This document shows positions 13,301-28,300 of a stretch of 64,000 nucleotides of DNA, one piece after another (within the stretch, counting starts at the first letter, position 1; every line of letters begins with the position of its first letter). The stretch lies in NCBI GenBank assembly GCA_036583965.1, contig JAZBQD010000019.1:17668085-17732084 (forward strand). The letters run 5' to 3'. The notes below the pieces were generated by a model that did no database searches, was not told where the DNA came from, and was given only the letters and a program-made list of their open reading frames with translations. Made by a program: the position numbers and the translations under genes. Source of the DNA: Prunella strophiata. Lineage: Eukaryota; Chordata; Aves; Passeriformes; Prunellidae.

Positions 13301-16300
13301 AAACATAAATTGGTCAGAAAGTGTGAAGCACATATGAATTTCTGAATTATCCAGTAGCAGTGATGACTTTTGGACAGGCCTGTGACAGCTGGCTTAAGGA
13401 GAACTGGTAAAGAGCAACTGGTTTCATCTCCTTCTAGGACACTGATGAAGAAAAATGCAGTTTTGGTTTCTTACAGGCCTACCCTTTCTTGAATGTCTTA
13501 GAAAACGTTTAGAATCTAATATGTATCCTGGTAAACAAGCAGCTCTGAGACTCAGCTGTGCCACTTGTTCTTTTAAAGCTTTTAATGCCTTTATTTTGAC
13601 AGAACATTCCCTGTTTCAAGGTCTCTGATTGCTTCCTTTAAGCTCACTTTGTTTTGATTTTGCTTGTGAAACTAGGATTTTGAGCTTTGCTCTTTATTTA
13701 CAGATTTATTGCATTTGTTTCCTAGGAGACCATAACCACATTGTTCTTCATACTGGAACTCCAATAATTTTTTTAGCTACATAATCCTCATTGGAATTTA
13801 GAACAAAGAATCCAGTAACATAGAACATTTTTTAAAATCTTGTTTGTGAAATCTGGGAGCTCTAAAATAATTTCATAAACTATCGATTTCCATTGCAACT
13901 GTTAGCATTATTGCCTCAGGCATGGAGACCACACACCTTTAAACACAACCATGTATCTATGACTTACTTTTGCCAAGTACAAGATTGTATCGACCATGTC
14001 CTGCTGTTTAAGGGCTGACTTAAATTGTTTTTCAGCTTCACGATACAATCCCAACCTAAAGAGACAACAGATACATACAGAAGGTAGTTGTTTACTGGGG
14101 TATTTTTTTAGGATTTTTTTAAAAAGCTTATTAAGTAATGAAGCAGTTCAAACTAAACCAAACATAAACTGTCTGAAAGCACACTTTATGATCGCATATT
14201 TGTGCGCATGTTAACAAAAAACATGTCATTATTTAAAGATAACAAAACAACCATTCAAATCTATAAAAAAGACAAGTCCAGGAAATTTGGCCCCTTCTTC
14301 CACATGCAGCCTTCTGGAATGGCTGAATGGTGAATAATGATGTAGTTGTATTTATAGGAATTCCTCCTGCTCTTAAAACAGACAGTAGAAAATGAGCAAT
14401 TAATGTCTCAACTCTACCCAAACTGTTTCAGACCAGAAGTTTCCTCACCCATGGCAAAGATCACACAGATAATCTCCACTGTGAATGAACATCACAGAAG
14501 TCTATTTCATCTCAAAGGCATTTATTTTGCATAATTACAGTCAAATGTTTTGCACTAATCTATAAAAGCTACATAACTTCAAAGAGGACTGTGCAATTGT
14601 AACAACAGAAAATGGTACACTTTCTCATATACAAATTGCCTTTTGTTTCCTTCAGCCAAAGAGCACTACATTTGCTAAAGAAATGTAAAACACAAACAGA
14701 ACAAGCCATCTAAAACAAAGAAACACAGCCAATGGGGACATAAGGTATTTTGGGATCCTGGAAGTCCATGTACCTGCTTGGATGCATCAGTCTCTATAAC
14801 ACGATTCATAAAAATCCTGAAAGTAATGAACAACCTCTAAGCTCATGTATTGGGTTTGCACGAGAAGGTTTTGGTAGCTGGGGGATTCAGCAATGGCTTC
14901 TATGAGAAGCTGACATGTCTCCAATGTGTGACAGAGCCGATGCCAGAGGGCTCCAAGACGGAATCATGGCTGGCCAAGGCTGAACCCAGCCATGATAGTG
15001 GTAGTGCCTCCATAATCAGCATAGGAATAATGTAACATGCAGGGATAATACATTTAAGAAGGAGGAAAAAACAGTACAATGGCAGGCAGAGAGAGGACTA
15101 AGAATTTGTGAGAAGAGCTCTGCAGACACCAAGCTCAGTGCAGAAGGAGCAGGAGGAGGTGCTCCAGAAATTCCTCTGCAGCCCTTGGTGAAGACCATGG
15201 TGAGGCAGCTGTGCCCCTGCCCTGCAGCCCATGGAGGACTAAGGGGACATAGAGATCTCCTGCAGCCTGTGAAGGAACCCATGCTGGAGCAGGTGGATGC
15301 CCAAAGGGGGCTGTGACCCCCTGGGATGCCCATGCTGGAAAATACTCCTGGGAAGACCTGTGGCCCCATTGAGAGATGAGCCCACATTGGAGAAGGTCTA
15401 CCTGCAGGACTTGTGACCCTGGGGAGGACTCATGCTGGAGCAAGGGAAGAGTGTGAGGAGTCCTGCCCCTGAGGAGGAAGGAGCAGCAGAGACAAACTGA
15501 CTGCAACCTCCATTCCCTGTCCCCCTGTGTTGCTGGGAAGGGAGGAGGTAGGGAAAACAGGGAATGAAATTGAGCCCAGGAAGAAGGAAAGGGTGGGTAG
15601 CTGTTTTAAGAATTGCTAATATTTCTCATTATCCTACTCTGACTTGATGCTTGTATATGGGGTGCCAGCCTGAGGCCTCAGCATATTTTTAACTTCTTGG
15701 GCAATGTAATTCTGGCAGGAAGTGTTTAACATGAATATTTTATTCTGTATTATTTAATCAATCTGAAGCCATCATTGACAGATTATTTCTCAAACTAATA
15801 TTGTAATATTTATGTGGTCTGTTTTAACAATAGTTCTTTGCATTTATTGACTGACTTTTCAAATAATTACTTTAAAATCCATTAACAAAGGCAAAATTGC
15901 AACTGATTCAGTTACCCACTATGGATGCCTTTATCTCAAGCAGTGGTCTCTTTGTATATTAAAGGAGATTTAACTGTAAGGACAGCACTCTCCAGCAAAA
16001 CACTTTCTGAGCTACTTCTCAGTGTTCAGCATTGCCCAACACACTCAGCAGTACAGGTCCTGCACTCACAATCACCACAGAAGAAATGAACAATGGCTTA
16101 CCTGTAGTAGCACTTTCCAATTTGGACTTTCCACCACCAGTCCTTGAACTGTGCATACTCAGTAGCAAGGGCAGCCAAATCTAGAGCCTTCCAAAATAAA
16201 CCCATCATCTTAAAATTAATGTTTACACAAAGAAAACACAGCAAAGACTTTTGTAAAGAGAAAATGTTGAGCAGAAGTCCAGTTAACTTGAGGTGGAGGC

Positions 16301-19300
16301 CCTGCTTTTTGTTTATTACGTTTACAGTTCAGTGCATAAAATATCTGAAAGGATTATTTGTCCCTATAAAAATAAGTAAGCCAAACAGTTTCTTCTAGAT
16401 CAAAGAGAAAATAGAAAATTAATTTGATCAGACCCCTGCAGTGCCACTTCAGAATACATTATTTGTTTAAGCACAAACACTTTTTCCAAGTTTCCCATCC
16501 TTTTTCAGTAAAAGTTGTTAAAACCAAGTAAAGATAAAGTAAAGAAATAAAAGAAGAAATAAGTGAATTTTAAATACTGCAGAAATTTTCATGTCATTGC
16601 TAATATCTGCTGTCATCACTTCTGGAAACTCTCAAAGATGTACAATAAGAAATATTTCTTTCTTTAAAAAGTCTATAATGTAAACAATTATTTTATTACA
16701 GGAAAAACAGAGAAATATTCTAAGAAACCGATATCTGCTGAAGATGGTGGAGGTCTAAAATCTCTTTTGTCTGGTATACTGGAAAAGCAGGGAAGCTAAT
16801 CAATGTTCTCTGATCAACCACCACAGCCAGAATCTATGGCCTTTCATGTTTTACTATAATTTCAACACCTCTGTTAAAACAATATATTTCTTTTCTGTAC
16901 CACAACCTACCATAGAAACACTTGTGGTTTTTGGGTTTTTTTAAATTACAATTTTATCTCAGAACATATCAAAGCCATGTTATGCTTGTTATATTTTCAG
17001 GATATCATGAGAAGTAGGGTAAAAAGCTTTAGTACAGTGTTTTTATAACAAAGAACCGACCTTTCTTTCCTGCTTTTGGTAAACATTTTGGCAGACCACA
17101 GGAATCAGGAACAAGTTATCTATTAGGAACAATATGTAAAAGTTCTGTGCACCAGTCACTCAGTAGCAGAGAAACTAATAATTCCTGGAAAAATTAATCT
17201 GAATATTGAAATGCTGTAAGAGCCCAATTTAGTGATATCTACGCCTACGCTGGATTCCTGTTCTTTCTGCTAGCAAAATGACTCTGCAAGCAGTCAATGG
17301 GTTTAGATCTGACATAATGAAGAAAAGTCAGTGGAGCTATGACAATTTAGACAAGTTGCTCTCTTTTGGCTTTGTGAGAAAGAAAGAATAATGTTTTCTG
17401 TAGCAATTCAAGATAAATAGTTGCATCAGTGGTGTCCCTAAGAGAAAGAGACAGCTGTCATCATTCCCTGCCTCTGACAGGAGAGAGAAAACTCAGGTAA
17501 ACCTACAACTCTGAATTCACTGTTTCTTCAAGTTAGGTGGAATCCTTGAAAGCCTTAGATGGTAGCTCTTATCTTGGCTGCCCTTTGTTTCTTAATGTCT
17601 TTGCAAATTGCCCAGCAGGGCCTTTGGATGCTACAACTATAGTGGGGAATAAGCTTGCTTCAAGACAGAAATGGTCCGGATACCCTTCCGGGCAGATTCG
17701 TCCTTTCATGTGAAAGTACATAAGCAATTTTGTCCCAGGACTGGAAAATCTGCCAAAGTAGTTGATGTTAAAACGCTGGTTGCTTCTGTTGCATTTGCAA
17801 ATGTATAAACAACGTGGGCAACTGTCAAATACCACATCTGCTTCTAATGCAGCAGGAGCAGCCACTTCAGAGTAGTAAGGATCATATGCTACTATCAGGC
17901 TCCAAAGAGCTTTCCTCAGAGTTCTCTGATGGCAAGGGATCAAAGAGGAACACTGAGTTTCAGAAAATGAACCTTCTGTAGCTACACATTCAGGTTTCTT
18001 TCTGGTACTCTAATTGCTTCTGATAACTATTTTATGCAAGGCTAACAATTTCAGCTGTGATTGGAAAATGGGAACTAAGACTGCTTCAGGCTTAGTAGAC
18101 AGTAACATCAGCAGTTTATTTGCCAATGCAGATCCTGAACTCTTCCTGGGGTCTTCTACTAGCATCAAGAAACACAGTATGACTTCATTTTGAAGTTAGT
18201 TTATGAAATTTTATCCTGTTTTTATACTTTCCAATTAATGAAAAAGGAAAGGAATAGGAAGATCCTGTTTCTGATACTTTACAAGTGATTACAATAACTT
18301 CAATCAAAAAATCCTACCAAAGTCACAAATACTTCTTAGAAGTGTTTCCCTGAGAAGGCTTCATGCATGCTAATAGATAAAAACTTTTCCTGGTATTACA
18401 AAAAAAAATCTTTTGTCAATGTAGCCCTTGAAATATTAGTAAATAGGTTAAAATAGTCTTTTAAAAGTAAAACCTTTCAACTTGCCATGTCAACACCAAG
18501 TGCTAGCATATTTAAATTTCAGTTTGCTGCAAACTTTGAGTTTTTAATTGTACAGTTTGAGTATAAATCAACGTTCAATCTGCACAACATGTTAATTTAA
18601 AATCAATCTGTAAGAACAGTAGTGATATGCCTGTCCTGCACTCCTGTGTGTTGCTGGATGTTGGTGTAGTCATATTAATAACTGAAAGGGAAAAACAGGA
18701 TGAATTTGGAATTGGCAGGTAGTGATATGTCCTTTTAAGGATTTTTGAATGTAATATGTGTATCAGTTCAAAACCTACACTGCTTGTCCTGAAAGTTTTA
18801 ACAAACTTTAGGATATAACTCATCACCTGGACATACAGATGAGCTGAAGTTGCTACTGTCTAGAGCACTTAGCACACTCAAGAATGCACAGCCCATTTCA
18901 ACAACAGTCTTAACCCTGAGAAGCTTTTCAGAACAAATGTATTTTACTCTCAGTTCTTATGTTTGTGAAAATAAAAATGTTAAAAAACCCTAATACTTGG
19001 TGGATTTTCTGTTTCTTTTTTAAAAAATAAGGGTTTTTTAAAGAATGAAAATTAATGTAGATTCTTTAATTGTATTTAGCATAATTCTGAGTTTCTTTTT
19101 TTCACTATTACTTTCCTTACCTAAACTGTATTATAACTAAGACTTCCAAATTACCTACCAGCTGTAACGCAGTATAAAACAGCCTGTAGGCTTGTGGCAA
19201 TTTACTATTATTAAATTGGTAAATGTACAGTTGTTTGAAACAGTAATTTCATACACAGTATTGTATGCACCTAGAAATTAGATAGATGGAAACAACAGTG

Positions 19301-22300
19301 AGCATCTGCTGCTTCTTTCATGTGCTGTTGAATGGCAGTAATTTTCCCAGCAACAATTATTGACTAAAGTCTTATTTGTAGACAAATCAACACCAGACAG
19401 TCTATAGGATAGCTGAGGAAATTACATTAGCCATAGTCAATTTAGCACAATTTATTTTGGTGAGTGTAGTCTGGATTTCTATACTTTGTAGATCTAAAAT
19501 AATTCCATTTTAAATAGATTTCTACCAGAGAGTATAAACTACAAAGTACTGAGAAGATGTAAGGAAAAACAAGAGGTTGTGACGTCTGGCCACAAGTATA
19601 TAGTGTACAACCTTTTTGCTTCCTCAGGACAAAGTGTTTTGTCATCATTACTCACCTGTGAAAAATGGCAAAATACAATGTCATGGTCTACCCAAAAAAG
19701 TAGCTGAACTATTTCTGGACAAGTCTTTGAAACTGCCCTGCTCTTACAGCATTTAGCCCATAAAATGGCTTTTAGAAATAGCTCAAGGAGTACAGAAAGT
19801 CAGTTATTAAGTATATGTGTTCAAAAGGAAACAAGTCAAGAACAACAATGGATACGCAAATAGTATTTTCTTCAGACAAGTGTTTAATTTTTCATTACAT
19901 AAGACAAAAGACTTTTGAATATATTTTCAAGTGCTGAAAAGCTCACTGCTTCTCTGTTCTTCTTGCATCCCCACGTTTCTGATAATTGATAGATTACAGA
20001 TATATTTAGTTTTAATTTGAACCAATTTCCTCACACTATTTATCTAGTTGAATGCACACTGATTAATGGCATTTCTCAACTGAAATTGCTGAGTTTTTTT
20101 TTTTTTTTTTTCCTACATACTGGTTGAATATGAAACAGAAGATAAATAATAAAACTGCCTTTGTTTCTCAAATAATAATGCAAATGAGAACAGTACAGAC
20201 TGTTCCAGTTCAGCACAGTGACAAAGAAAGGATGTTGTCACTACTGCTTTGTGTTTTATTTTCAAAACTGCAGGAAGTAGTATTCTATCCATGTAGAAAG
20301 CCCAAAGTAAGACTTTTCAAACTGAAGTCAATTTCCCAGTCTTCCAAGCCTGTCAAGCACTTTCATCTCATCTCAGGCAGAAAAGTGTTGGGTTGTAAGA
20401 ATGTCCATTATCACACAGCAGCAGGAAATACAAAGATGTGAGAGATGTTAGTGAATGTTCTAACAAGTGATCAAGCAAGAGCCAGATAAAATTTTAAAAG
20501 TTAACATATGTGCTGTTTCTCTGATGAACCCTAAGTGACCAAATTATTTTCAGGGAGATGTAAGATATTGAATTTGTGAAATGACATTGCTAGGAAAGGT
20601 GAATAAACAGTGATGCAGCCACATTTTAGCAGACATCAAATAAAGTGTTTCTTTTATTTTAAGAAAAATTAATGTAGATGAGGTTTAAATGGAAGGGAGA
20701 ACAGTTTGGAGAATGAAGTTATATTGCAAAAGGTGTAGAAAGCACATAAGAAAAGAGCCAGTGAAAGCAAATGAGAGCAAGCAAACTGAGCAGTTAAAAA
20801 AAATCTCTTCAGAGATATACATTACATTATAAAGACACCTCATTCTGTGATGTGTGAATTCAATTCACAGCAATAGTTTCTTCCAATAAGATGTAATAAT
20901 TAACCACACACTGATCTCTCTTTCATTACACAGTAATGGTGGTGATTAAGCTGAAAACTATTTGCTTGCAAGTATTTATTCAACCAGCTCAGGTGGGTGA
21001 AAAAATATAGTCAGAACTCTTCCTGCAAGACAGTGATTTGGGATTCTCAGCAAGGACTTCAAAATACATGCAGTACAGTGCAGAAACATCTTCCAATTTT
21101 TTCTGGAGTTCTTGAAAAAATCACTTGCATTATATAAATCTATATGTAGCCTACAGATTCTGCATGTTGTTAAAGTGTAGGCACATGTAGCATCAAATCA
21201 AGTGACCCTTTTATTCTTAGTGAACTGGATTTTCAGTAACAAATGTCAGTTTTTAGTTACTAGTGGGCTAAAACCCAGGTACCTTCTTCATATTCAGTAT
21301 TGGATATGTAAATGTTAATTTCTATTTCTCTCTGACATTTCTGAAACTTACTGTTTCAATGATATTTTGGATTAATAGTGCATTACAATTCAATCCTCTT
21401 GAAAGAATGCTATGCAATAAATTGACAGTGTACAACTTTAATAATTTGATACTAGATTAAAAAGCTTCATATAGCAGTACATTTGGAAATTATTAGGAGC
21501 TATGTCAACAACAACAAAATATTTTTGGTGTGTTTTATTGATTAACTGGAGAGTTTAACTCTAGATCTAATTGCACACCAGCTAGTAGTGTTGCAGAAAG
21601 TTCAATAACTGCTTATTCAACTATGCATTATTGACATAAACTTCTTTCAAAAAAACTTGAACATTTTGATTCTGTTTCAACTGGGTGCACATATCTAACA
21701 TAGCAAGGAAATATATTTCCTTGCTATGTATTTTATATTTTCTGAATAAATATATTTTTAATATATTTTATTAATTCTACAAATACAAAGAGATCCTTTC
21801 CCTGGGTGAACTGCCAAAAAACCTCTGCAACATTTATCTCTTTCTGAAAGCTTAAACAATATGTACCCAAACTTGATCTTTCCCATTCAGTGCAGTAACA
21901 TAAGAACCACAGAAGAAAAATTTTGGATAGGTTAAGAGGGAATCTATAACTAGGAAAATATTTGAAGAATAAATGTTACAGACAATCGTATAGACAATAC
22001 AATCTTTCTCCTGGCATCACAAAACACCTCAGCATTACAGTTTACATTTCTAGAAAAAGTATTCAAAATCCTATTGATATTTTATTTTTATGTAGTTTCA
22101 CCAAATACATTTTCTTTCTATTCACCCAAATGCATAAGCAATCATCTCAGGAGTAAAAAATGTCAAGTGATGTTCAACAATACCTGTTTTGCCGGGTATT
22201 TTCACCTTCCTCTGTTAATGGACAGTCTTTTGTAATTTATACTCAAGCCTCAGGACTCTGAACTTTCTAGGCAGTTCAGCTACCATTCAGGCTCCAATAA

Positions 22301-25300
22301 ATTCCATTAACATGATTTCATTAGATTCAGAGACCTTGTCATATTGATCACTGAGGGATCCAGTTTTAAGAATTAGAATGTTTCGCTTCTCAAAAAAGAT
22401 ACCAATGCAATACCAATGTCTTGTATTTGCCAATTATCATTCCTGACTACCACCCCTGCAAGAAAGGATTTCTCCCTCTTAAACAACTATTAATGCTTCA
22501 CTTCCATACTTGTGATGTTTTACCAGGATCTTTAGTTTAGCAGAATAATGACAGAAATAACTGAATCATAAATAAGAAAATCTGAAAAAGGAACATATGA
22601 GTTACTTACATTTTTTATGTCATTTTCATGATGAAAGATATATTCAAACAATGCCTGCCAGAAGAATATTTAAAACATTGTCATATTTGAAGAGAAAAAT
22701 TGATAACATTCCTGGACAGGAATATTGATTCTTGATTATGCTAAACAGAAATTAATTCTTCGGGAAAACAATCACATTCACACATAACAAATGCTGACAT
22801 TTACATTTAAAACTCCAATAGACAAAAACTACAGATGTGCTATATTGCCATCACAGGAAAGCATCTTAATTCTTAATCTGTTGCAAAGGATTAGTAGAAT
22901 TGCTGCTTATCTTTGGTGCTTAACTTCACTTTAAAACAAAAAAGGCAGCTTTAACTTGAAAGTTAATATGTATTTGAGAATCTGGTACAATTTTAATGAA
23001 TTCTTAACTGTAAAATCAAACAGTGATCTAAAAAAAGCTTTTTGCAATGGACACTCAGGTGCTTACGTAGTGGTAAGCCTACTTAAACACAGGTTTATGA
23101 AGAATGCAAGCTGACCAAACTTTGCCTTTGGAGAAAAAAAATTTTAAGCTCTACAATATTTTGGGATCTGTAAAAGAAAAAAAATATTTTTAAAAATTGT
23201 TTGTAAATGATAAATAAATGCTAATAATACTGTGCTTCTGAAACAAACCAACATAATAACAAAGCTTAAAGAAGTCACATCACTTGTGCTGTGGTTAACT
23301 GCTTATAAGGCTACAACAGTTACACAGCAAAATAACTGCAGCTTTGTTTCCTCCTGTATAAAGCTAATTAAGTCATGCTACCTTGGAGTTGTTCTGCACT
23401 AGAATATTAGATGAGTATATATCATGTAATGGAGGGTAACATCTTCAGTGAATAAAATGACATTGAAAGATAACTAAATGGAGACTGGAAGCCTCTGTTC
23501 CCAAAAATGTATTATGGGTGCTAGTAACTCAAGGTTCAATTGAGTTGAACCTTGACCTTCTGCATCCAAATCCCAGGTCTTAATTGCTTCAAAAGAACAG
23601 AACATTTTTCTAAATTCGTTTAATTCATTCTAAAACACCAGGAGAAAATATTGCCCCATGAGGAAAGAAATACAGAACAAGACCTCAGCCTCCTAAGGGC
23701 TTCCATGACCCTTCTGCCAGATTTTCTTAGACAAAATTCTTAAAATATTTACCTTCATGAAACTAGAGAATTACTAATGAATTGTCATATCTTGTGAGGA
23801 AAATAAACCACAACCTACTTTTCTTCTACTTTCAGTCAGAAAAGACTCCGAACAAATGATTAAAAGACATTAAAGGATTATAAATAGTAACACATTTATA
23901 AGGAGCTTAGAAAAGGTAGATAAGAAAAGAATAGACAATAAAGAAGTAGTGGAACATTTTCTCCTCTAGTTCAATAACAGAGAAGCATTCAGTAAAAGTG
24001 TGTAAATCTAAAGTGACAAGAAAGATGTTTTCTTGCACGGCTGGCATGAGGAATTTACTGCTGTTATGCACAGACTCTGACCTTCAAAAGGATTTAAGTG
24101 ACTGAACATTCAATTGGATAAAAATATCTAGAGTTATCTTAATAAGTCTATTAAAAATCCACAAGCTAAAAAAGATAAAACTTTCTGCTTCATACCAGAG
24201 AACAGTTGCTAACTGGGATTTACCAGAGGCTTTTTGTGGTGACAGGTGATACCTTATACACCTACTATGGCATTTCCTGGGATAGTCTTTAACATGGTTA
24301 ATGTTAGTCAAAGAGAAGCCACATTTCTGTATGCTTCTAAACACTGGAAAAACTCAGACAGATAATCTAACTTCAAAAAAGGTACAGTGAGGTTACTTTG
24401 CAAACACACAAGGAAAAAGTATGTAGGAGGTATTCATATACAAACATGAATAGACTGGCTAATTATGTGAATTAAATAGCTGCAAGGTTTATCACCCTTA
24501 TGCACTGGCAGAGGTAACAGCTCAAAAAGTTTTGAAACTTTAATCAATTATTCTTAACAGAGAGTGCAGTCTGCATTCTCACCTCCTGCTTTGGCTTTAA
24601 AGTTACTGCTCTTTTATTTAAAAAAGGCTATAAATCCATGTAGCTCCAAATTTAAACTCAGATCTTACATTCTGTGTGAAATGTTAATGTCATAATGTAT
24701 TAGCTTCATAATACTGACAAGTACACTTGCTGCCTATGGATGTTTCTATTACTGTTGATTTACATTTTTTGGCTTAAGCTTCTTTTCATATAAAATGGAA
24801 GGAAGACAAATCTGCCACAGAAAATGCTAATTAAAACCCAAAATTGTTAAAAATATGTATGTTTCTCATTCCTGAGAGTCATTGTTGAGAATATTTCCTC
24901 TGAAAGCTAACCTACCTACTTAAATAGCATGTAGTTAGCAATCACAATTAAAAGCTAGCTGTGTTCAAGCAGAAGAACTAAGCCTAGTTTTTATGGATGT
25001 GTCTTGTGCTTCTTAATCCTTCCCAGATTTCTTACATCCCCCTTGTTTTCCAGACTGTAATGGATTTATAATAATGTGTCTGCTGGCTGATTTCTGGCAA
25101 GGACATAAATGGAAAAAAAGCATGCAGTATTTTTTCAGCCCTGATAATGAACTGATTTGTAACTGCCCTCAGATGTTAGTCTGGAAGTCTTCAATTGCCT
25201 CACCAGACTAGAACTTACTATATTTGATACCTATTCTTCTGCCTAGTTTGGTTAAGAGGCCAAGGGACAATGATGGAGGCAGTGGGTGAAGGACACAGTG

Positions 25301-28300
25301 CAATTACACAAGATTAATTTGGTTTGAAAACCACACTGAAATGCAATGCCCTACATCAGTCTAGATCAGGCTTTAATAAACAAAGAAATTTCCTGGTTGC
25401 TTATGAAAAACTGTTAACCAAAGTTTTGGACTGGAAGAGCTATTTCCACCAGCACATTATCAGATACTGCCAGTTTTCTTAACAGTGTTCACCATTATGT
25501 TTCTCAAAATAGACTACTTTCATACTGGTTTGTTCACCTTTAGGCTGAGAGCTAAATCTAGCTCCCTAGAGTGTGTTTGATACCTTGTGCTCCCTAGAGA
25601 TAATTCCTTGATACGTTGTACAAAATGAGATGTTGGCCTCAGCCCAACAGTTGTTTTTTATGAACACACTATGCAGAGAAAACATGTTCAACCATACAGC
25701 TAACTGGTTGTGTTGGGGAAAGATTCAACTGAAATCAAGATAAATCTTCTCACAACTTTCAGCTCCCTGCAACTTGGAGCTGAAAACTGTTGGGTGAATA
25801 ACCTGCAAAAACCTGTTCTATTGTCAGATAGTTTCACTGAACATCAATCAGATGATCTTAACTGAAAATTAAGAAGCATTCTGAACAAAAAATAGTACCT
25901 TTTACATAAAAATTTTTAACTCATGCCATAAAAGCAAAGAAAAAAATCCAAACATTGTGAACATTTTTAGGCCAGGATTGCCATCTATTTGTACACGAAA
26001 CCACATTTCCAGACATTAAGGAAGGTCCTGCTGGTTTTTTGCTCCTGGCTTCTTTTTTCTTCTTTTAGTTGCCCTTCATCACTCCTAGATGCACAGCTCA
26101 AAATTATTTACGAGTGGAACATTTTTTCCTATATGAATGTTTTTCCTAGGTTATACTTTCACCATAACCTCTTTAGACATAGCTTCAATTTCAAGTCTGG
26201 TAAACACTGTCAAAAGGTGAGTAACACACTATTTTTCTGAAGTTAATATCTAAACCACTGCTCATCATTGTTTTTATCCTCAATCCCATGTACAGTTACA
26301 TCAAAATGACACCAGAAAACAAGAAAAAGATATCACAACACTAACTAAAATTGTTACATACCTTTGCCAGTTTGGGTTTCTGAGCATATTTTGTTAAATT
26401 CAGTCGAGACAGATTTATGAAAGGGCCATCTGGATTTGTTAGCATTGAAGCCTGAGGGGGAAAAAGAAGCTCTTTAAGTGGGAAGATCCCCTACACTTTT
26501 CCTGAAGATTTTCAAAATATTATTAGTATACAAAAAACCACCAAAATTCCAAACAAAACATTTGTAGATACACTGCTCTACTGTGCAGTACCAACTCTTC
26601 CTTTGTCTTTGCCTATGCCTACTATCTTCATACAATGCTTATGCATGTAGCTTGGAAGTTGGGATACATAACCAAAAAAATCTTGAAGAAATACTTAGGA
26701 AGATTAGTTCTTACCTCCAGTAGTAAGAGGATGCCACATTTTGCTATTAATGTGATATTAATATGCATTACATACTCATGCTGATTGCAGTTTATTAATT
26801 TTGCCAATAGAATGAGATAAATTAGTATAGACTATTCTCCTTATCTTCTGAAGGGACAGACACTGAATGCTTATCAATAGTTTTGTAGCAGACACTTATG
26901 GTGAAATCATGTCACAGTCTTTACATAGTCTTCCATTAATAAAAACTTGTCTCGAGCAGCCTGTGAATTTGGAATTTATATGAATCCTGGTGAACTTGTG
27001 AATTTATGTACGTTTTTTTATATAACCAGACTATCAAATGCACAAGAAGTTATTTTTTCAAACTTTATTATGAAAAGAATTAAAAAATTAAAAACACTCG
27101 CCTCCTTGAAACTTGGGTTTAGATGCAGCTTTTAAGTAAACTACAGTGTCAGTGTGCCAGATACTGTGACCAGGAAATCTTCCATTTGGGAAGAGAGGCA
27201 AGCAACTCACCGTGCCCGGCCTGACGTAGCCGCCGGCAGCGCTGGTGATGGGACGGGCTGTGAGAGCCGTGCGCGGCGTTCGGATCGCCTGCTCCATGGT
27301 GCTCGGCCGCCCGCCCTGCGTGCTGGGTCTCACAAACCCTGTTATGGGCCTTCCTGACTGAGTCACGGGCCTGAAGATGTTAAGCACATTGTCCTTAAGT
27401 TAGGTGGTATTTATTGATAGAGAATTTAAACAGTTATACCCAAGGCATTTCACTTTCAGAAGTTTATGGTTTGTGAATTTCAAACTCGTCACATTGTAAG
27501 AAATAAATTATCACATACCTAACAGCTGGGCTGGGGCCTCCACCTTGGCCAGTTCCAGGAAGTTTCAAAGATGTTCCTGGTCCTACAAAATAAGAGCATT
27601 TCTCACTTCACTTTGAGATATTACTCCCTTGTCCAGAGGACTTCAGACATGATTGTGTTTTACAATAAACAGTAAGCTCAACTCAAACTGAGGGGACAAA
27701 GAAGACAAACCCCAAATATTGCATTCTACTACTGATAATTTGAAAGACTCCTGCAAGAAACCTGCCAAACAATGAATATTGGTTTTCTTTCTTCCACCCT
27801 CTCCATTCTCTTCTCCATCCCACCTGGGGGGAGCCTGTGTGGATGCCGACTGGGATTGACCCAAACAATTGTCAAGAACATCTCAGAAACACCACACAGT
27901 GCTAAAGGTAGAAGGTTACTGAAACAATGAGACCTGCCTAACTTGAAATGGTATATTTTCTATCTGGCACCCAGACTTGAGTAAGTAAATCTAAACCTTC
28001 ACCTACAGAGCAGATGGAGAATGTTATCTCATGACATTAGACCCTGGTAAGATCCCCACTTGCAATTTAGAGCACTGCAAAGTGTGAACTCATCCATATC
28101 CAAAGGCCATCAATGAAAATACTGAACCAGCCTGAGCCCAGGTGAACTGATGAAGGGTTCCCCTTTTCACATATTTCTGTTTTGACAGTGGATCATTAAG
28201 AATTACTAGTTCCTGCAGGTAGATTTTCATTCACTGCATTTGATTGGGCAGTTTTTCTAGTCTGCTAAGTGAATGTCTATGAGATGGTTTTAAACACTTG

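Larger units (their letters stand above)
16188..22609 (-). other. TTC8 intron 7 (6.4 kb, non-coding apart from a pseudogene-like block)
   Basis: Large AT-rich intron between coding exons 7 and 8. It holds the coding-like block 17569-18195, an 18-base T run at 20094-20111 and a perfect 32-nt palindrome at 21698-21729. No transposon signature was recognised. Confidence 0.6.

Noticed and set aside
15016..15506. Two 123-codon minus-strand frames
   Set aside because: Antisense translations of the LTR at 14846-15650.
20124..20441. 105-codon plus-strand open frame in TTC8 intron 7
   Set aside because: No recognisable domain and no splice or promoter context; it can arise by chance among many frames.
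23529..23555. 11-bp inverted repeat (similar small ones at 47160-47186 and 11049-11071)
   Set aside because: Short stems like these are expected several times in 64 kb of AT-rich DNA and have no supporting context.
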